Source of the DNA: Lachnospiraceae bacterium
GTDB taxonomy: Bacteria > Bacillota > Clostridia > Oscillospirales > Ruminococcaceae
Direction of reading: 5' to 3'
Assembly (NCBI GenBank): GCA_023664705.1
Contig: JAMPFE010000034.1
Span: 1 to 21,355, forward strand
Length of the DNA: 21,355 nucleotides
The notes beneath the pieces are model-generated. The model was given only the letters and a program-made list of their open reading frames with translations. It had not been told where the DNA came from and did no database searches. Both the position numbers and the translations under genes were made by a program. Shown here piece after piece: positions 19,733-21,355 of the stretch (within the stretch, counting starts at the first letter, position 1; each line of letters begins with the position of its first letter).

Positions 19733-20380
19733 ATGCAGGATAAAAACATATCAAAGTCCGTCATACGGCGCTTGCCGCGGTATTACCGCTTCCTCGGGGA
19801 GCTGCTCAGAGAGGGCGTCGAGAAAATTTCTTCGCGCGAGCTCTCGGAGCGCATGCGGCTGACCGCCTCGCAGATACGGCAGGATCTGAACTGCTTCGGC
19901 GGTTTCGGTCAGCAGGGCTACGGCTACAACGTAAAGGAGCTGCGCGACGAGATAGGCGCAATACTGCACCTCGACGACAAGCGCACCGTAATACTCATCG
20001 GCGCGGGAAATCTCGGGCGGGCGGTCGCGCTGCATATCGATTTCGAGCGGTACGGCTTCGAGCTTATCGGGGTATTCGACAGGGACGACACGCTTACGGG
20101 CGAGAGCATTTCGGCGCAGCCTATCCGCGCAATGGACGAGCTGCGGGCGTTCTGCTCCGAGCAGTGCCCGACAATGGCTGTCCTCTGCATACCGCGCGAC
20201 GGCGCGGAGGACGTGGTGAAAACGCTGACAGACTGCGGCGTGAGGGCGTTCTGGAACTTCTCGCATTACGATATCCACGCCGATTATCCCGAGGCGGCTG
20301 TCGAAAACGTTCATCTCACGGACAGCCTTATGACGCTTTCGTACCTCATGGAGGAAAAGCAGCCCGCAACGGAGAGCTGA
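19733..20380 (+). CDS. rex: Rex, redox-sensing repressor
   Basis: This 215-aa homodimeric repressor senses the NADH/NAD ratio. The N-terminal winged helix has VIRRLPRYYRFLGELL (10-25), ISSRELSERMRLTASQIRQD (32-51) and FGGFGQQGYGYNVKEL (55-70), all characteristic of Rex. The Rossmann domain has VILIGAGNLGRAVA (86-99) and the DRD segment GVFDRDD. The C-terminal helix LTDSLMTLSYLMEE matches the swapped helix of the family. ATG 19733 (GGAG 10 nt upstream) is preferred over the in-frame TTG at 19724. It is the last gene of the acnA operon, whose promoter carries a Rex-type site, implying negative autoregulation. Confidence 0.95.
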   Translation: MQDKNISKSVIRRLPRYYRFLGELLREGVEKISSRELSERMRLTASQIRQDLNCFGGFGQQGYGYNVKELRDEIGAILHLDDKRTVILIGAGNLGRAVALHIDFERYGFELIGVFDRDDTLTGESISAQPIRAMDELRAFCSEQCPTMAVLCIPRDGAEDVVKTLTDCGVRAFWNFSHYDIHADYPEAAVENVHLTDSLMTLSYLMEEKQPATES

Positions 20381-20398
20381 ACGGAATATCGGGCTTGA

Positions 20399-20435
20399 AG
20401 AGCGCGGACGGTTATCAAGCGTTCGCGCTCTTTTT
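20399..20435 (+). terminator. Terminator of the acnA-icd-rex operon
   Basis: AGAGCGCG-g-ACG pairs with CGT-t-CGCGCTCT (8 bp, one mismatch, then 3 bp) with a 9-nt loop, followed by TTTTT. It is 18 nt after the rex stop. Confidence 0.93.
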
Positions 20436-20456
20436 GTGTAGTTGAAAAGAGGAAAA

Positions 20457-20702
20457 ATGCAGTTAAATGCAGTCAAAAAAGCCGCAGCGCTTTTCATCGT
20501 CATCGTCACGGCGCTTTCGCTGACGAAAACCGCCTACGGCGCGGACGACCTCGAAAGCGTTTACAAAGCCGTCGGAGAGACGTTATCCTCGCGCGGCGCG
20601 GCGCGGTCTCGCCGTGCCGAGGAATACTGCGAAAATGTTGTAGCCTACGTCCGCTGTTTCGCGTTAATTGCCGAAAGGGGAAATGCAGTTAAATGCAGTT
20701 AA
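20457..20702 (+). pseudogene. Truncated, decayed duplicate of the secreted toroid-type gene
   Basis: From the ATG at 20457 (GAGG about 4 nt upstream) the sequence repeats the first part of the gene that starts at 20693: signal peptide MQLNAVKKAAALFIVIVTAL, cleavage region TAYGADD, then ESVYKAVGETLSSRGA. Relative to the intact copy it lacks 45 nt (15 codons, PSVGSAGGEWAVIGA) between GGCGC-type repeats, and a further 5 nt plus 1 nt shortly after. The frame is restored and reads EEYCENVVAYVR before similarity stops near 20653. The ORF ends at 20702 after 81 codons. It lacks all the repeat domain, so a full function is impossible; it may still encode a short secreted peptide. Confidence 0.75.
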
Positions 20703-20708
20703 ATGCAG
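20683..20708 (+). repeat. Three 10-nt units (ATGCAGTTAA) spanning the start codon
   Basis: ATGCAGTTAA occurs at 20683 and 20693, then a partial ATGCAGTC at 20703; the duplicate upstream has only two units (20457 and 20467). Each unit carries an ATG. Since 10 is not a multiple of three, the three ATGs lie in three different frames. Confidence 0.85.
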
Positions 20709-21355
20709 TCAAAAAAGCCGCCGCGCTTTTTTTCGTCATCGTCACGGCGCTTTCGCTGACGAAAACCGCATACGGCGCGGACGACCTCGAGAGCGTTTAC
20801 AAAGCCGTCGGAGAGACGATATCCTCGCGCGGCGCTCCCTCGGTAGGCTCGGCGGGCGGCGAATGGGCGGTCATAGGCGCGGCGCGGAGCGGTCTCGCCG
20901 TGCCCGAGGAATACTACGAAAATGTTGTAGCCTATGTCCGCGAGCACGCCGACGAAAACGGCAGACTTCACTACGCTAAATCGACCGACAACTCGCGCGT
21001 GATACTGGCGCTGACAGCGCTCGGTCGCGACGTGACGGACGTCGGCGGCGTCGACCTGCTGCATGCGCTTTCGGATATCGATTATGTGCAAAGGCAGGGC
21101 ATAAACGGCTCTATATGGGCGCTGATAGCGCTCGACAGCCGCGGGTACGACGCGCTCCCGACCACGCGGGAGGAACTCGTCGGGGCAATTCTGAACGCGC
21201 AGCTGCCCGACGGCGGCTGGAACCTGTCGGGCACAAGCGCCGACCCCGACGTAACGGCAATGGCGCTGACGGCGCTCGCGCCGTATTACGCCGAGGAGCG
21301 CGCGGCGGTTGACGCGGCTCTCGCGCGGCTTTCGGAGCTCCAGCTTGACAGCGGC
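20693..21355 (+). CDS. Secreted protein with prenyltransferase/squalene-cyclase-type toroid repeats (partial)
   Basis: The reading frame is open from ATG 20693 to the window end (221 codons, no stop), so the C-terminus is missing. Residues 1-31 form a Sec signal peptide (KKAAALFFVIVTALSL, cleavage near TAYG-ADD). The rest shows helical repeats of the alpha-alpha toroid kind: GGEWAVIGAARSGL, a VILALTALGRDV helix, NGSIWALIALDSRGYD and QLPDGGWNLSGTSADPDVTA followed by MALTALAPYY. Such repeats occur in secreted, often surface-associated, proteins of Clostridia that may bind ligands or peptides; catalysis is unlikely to be inferable here. The Shine-Dalgarno AAAGGGG (20674-20680) sits 12 nt from this ATG but 2 nt from an out-of-frame ATG at 20683, so initiation may be weak or variable. 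Confidence 0.82.
   Translation, partial: MQLNAVKKAAALFFVIVTALSLTKTAYGADDLESVYKAVGETISSRGAPSVGSAGGEWAVIGAARSGLAVPEEYYENVVAYVREHADENGRLHYAKSTDNSRVILALTALGRDVTDVGGVDLLHALSDIDYVQRQGINGSIWALIALDSRGYDALPTTREELVGAILNAQLPDGGWNLSGTSADPDVTAMALTALAPYYAEERAAVDAALARLSELQLDSG

Noticed and set aside
20668..20979. 103-codon frame starting at the out-of-frame ATG region before the toroid gene
   Set aside because: Translation is Arg/Gln/Gly-rich and lacks the signal peptide and repeats seen in the frame starting at 20693.
1..21355. CRISPR arrays, insertion sequences, rRNA genes or a replication origin
   Set aside because: No regularly spaced repeats, transposase motifs, rRNA segments or DnaA-box clusters were seen on either strand.

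Overview
The window looks like chromosomal DNA from an anaerobic member of the Clostridia, probably an Oscillospirales/Ruminococcaceae-type gut or rumen lineage. This rests on GC-rich codons combined with Firmicutes-type TTGACA/TATAAT promoters and AGGAGG ribosome binding sites, EFR1-type ferredoxins, a Rex repressor, an archaeal-type IMP cyclohydrolase paired with a formyltransferase-only PurH, and a pair of small proteins typical of Firmicutes phage-like elements. No species can be assigned by reading alone.

Layout. (1) 1-1173: two small phage-type genes, a terminator, a tandem TGTTGCAT-type repeat, and a tRNA-Ser(UGA) on the minus strand. The tRNA shares a divergent promoter region with (2) an HD-domain phosphohydrolase (1316-2005). 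(3) 2085-14406: a long purine locus. A leader with a 23-codon ORF and a terminator precedes purE. Then come an HTH-methyltransferase fusion, a MazG-like hydrolase, purC, purF, an EFR1 flavodoxin/ferredoxin, purM, a WDELG-motif protein, a flavodoxin, purN, an unknown gene, a second methyltransferase, a PurO-type IMP cyclohydrolase, two tandem NTF2-like paralogues, a 47-codon gene on the opposite strand, and a formyltransferase-only purH. Many junctions overlap (ATGA, TAATG), so the accessory genes are woven into the purine operon. (4) 14517-15706: a divergent XRE regulator and Ser/Glu-rich lipoprotein pair separated by a 41-bp dyad. (5) 15704-20435: an acnA, DUF6630-like, 59-aa, icd, rex operon. 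Its promoter carries an almost perfect Rex operator over the -35 box, suggesting autoregulated redox control of the citrate-to-2-oxoglutarate branch. (6) 20457-21355: a decayed and an intact copy of a secreted prenyltransferase-toroid-like protein. The intact copy runs off the window and starts in three 10-nt repeat units that could shift its frame.

In function, the window covers purine steps PurF, PurN, PurM, PurE, PurC, AICAR formylation and IMP cyclization; purD, purL, purB and purK are not present here. It also covers the oxidative TCA branch that supplies 2-oxoglutarate for glutamate and hence glutamine, the nitrogen donor for PurF. The most checkable new observations are the Rex operator, the purE leader/attenuator, the two-gene replacement of bifunctional PurH, and the redox and immunity-like genes translationally coupled to purine enzymes.
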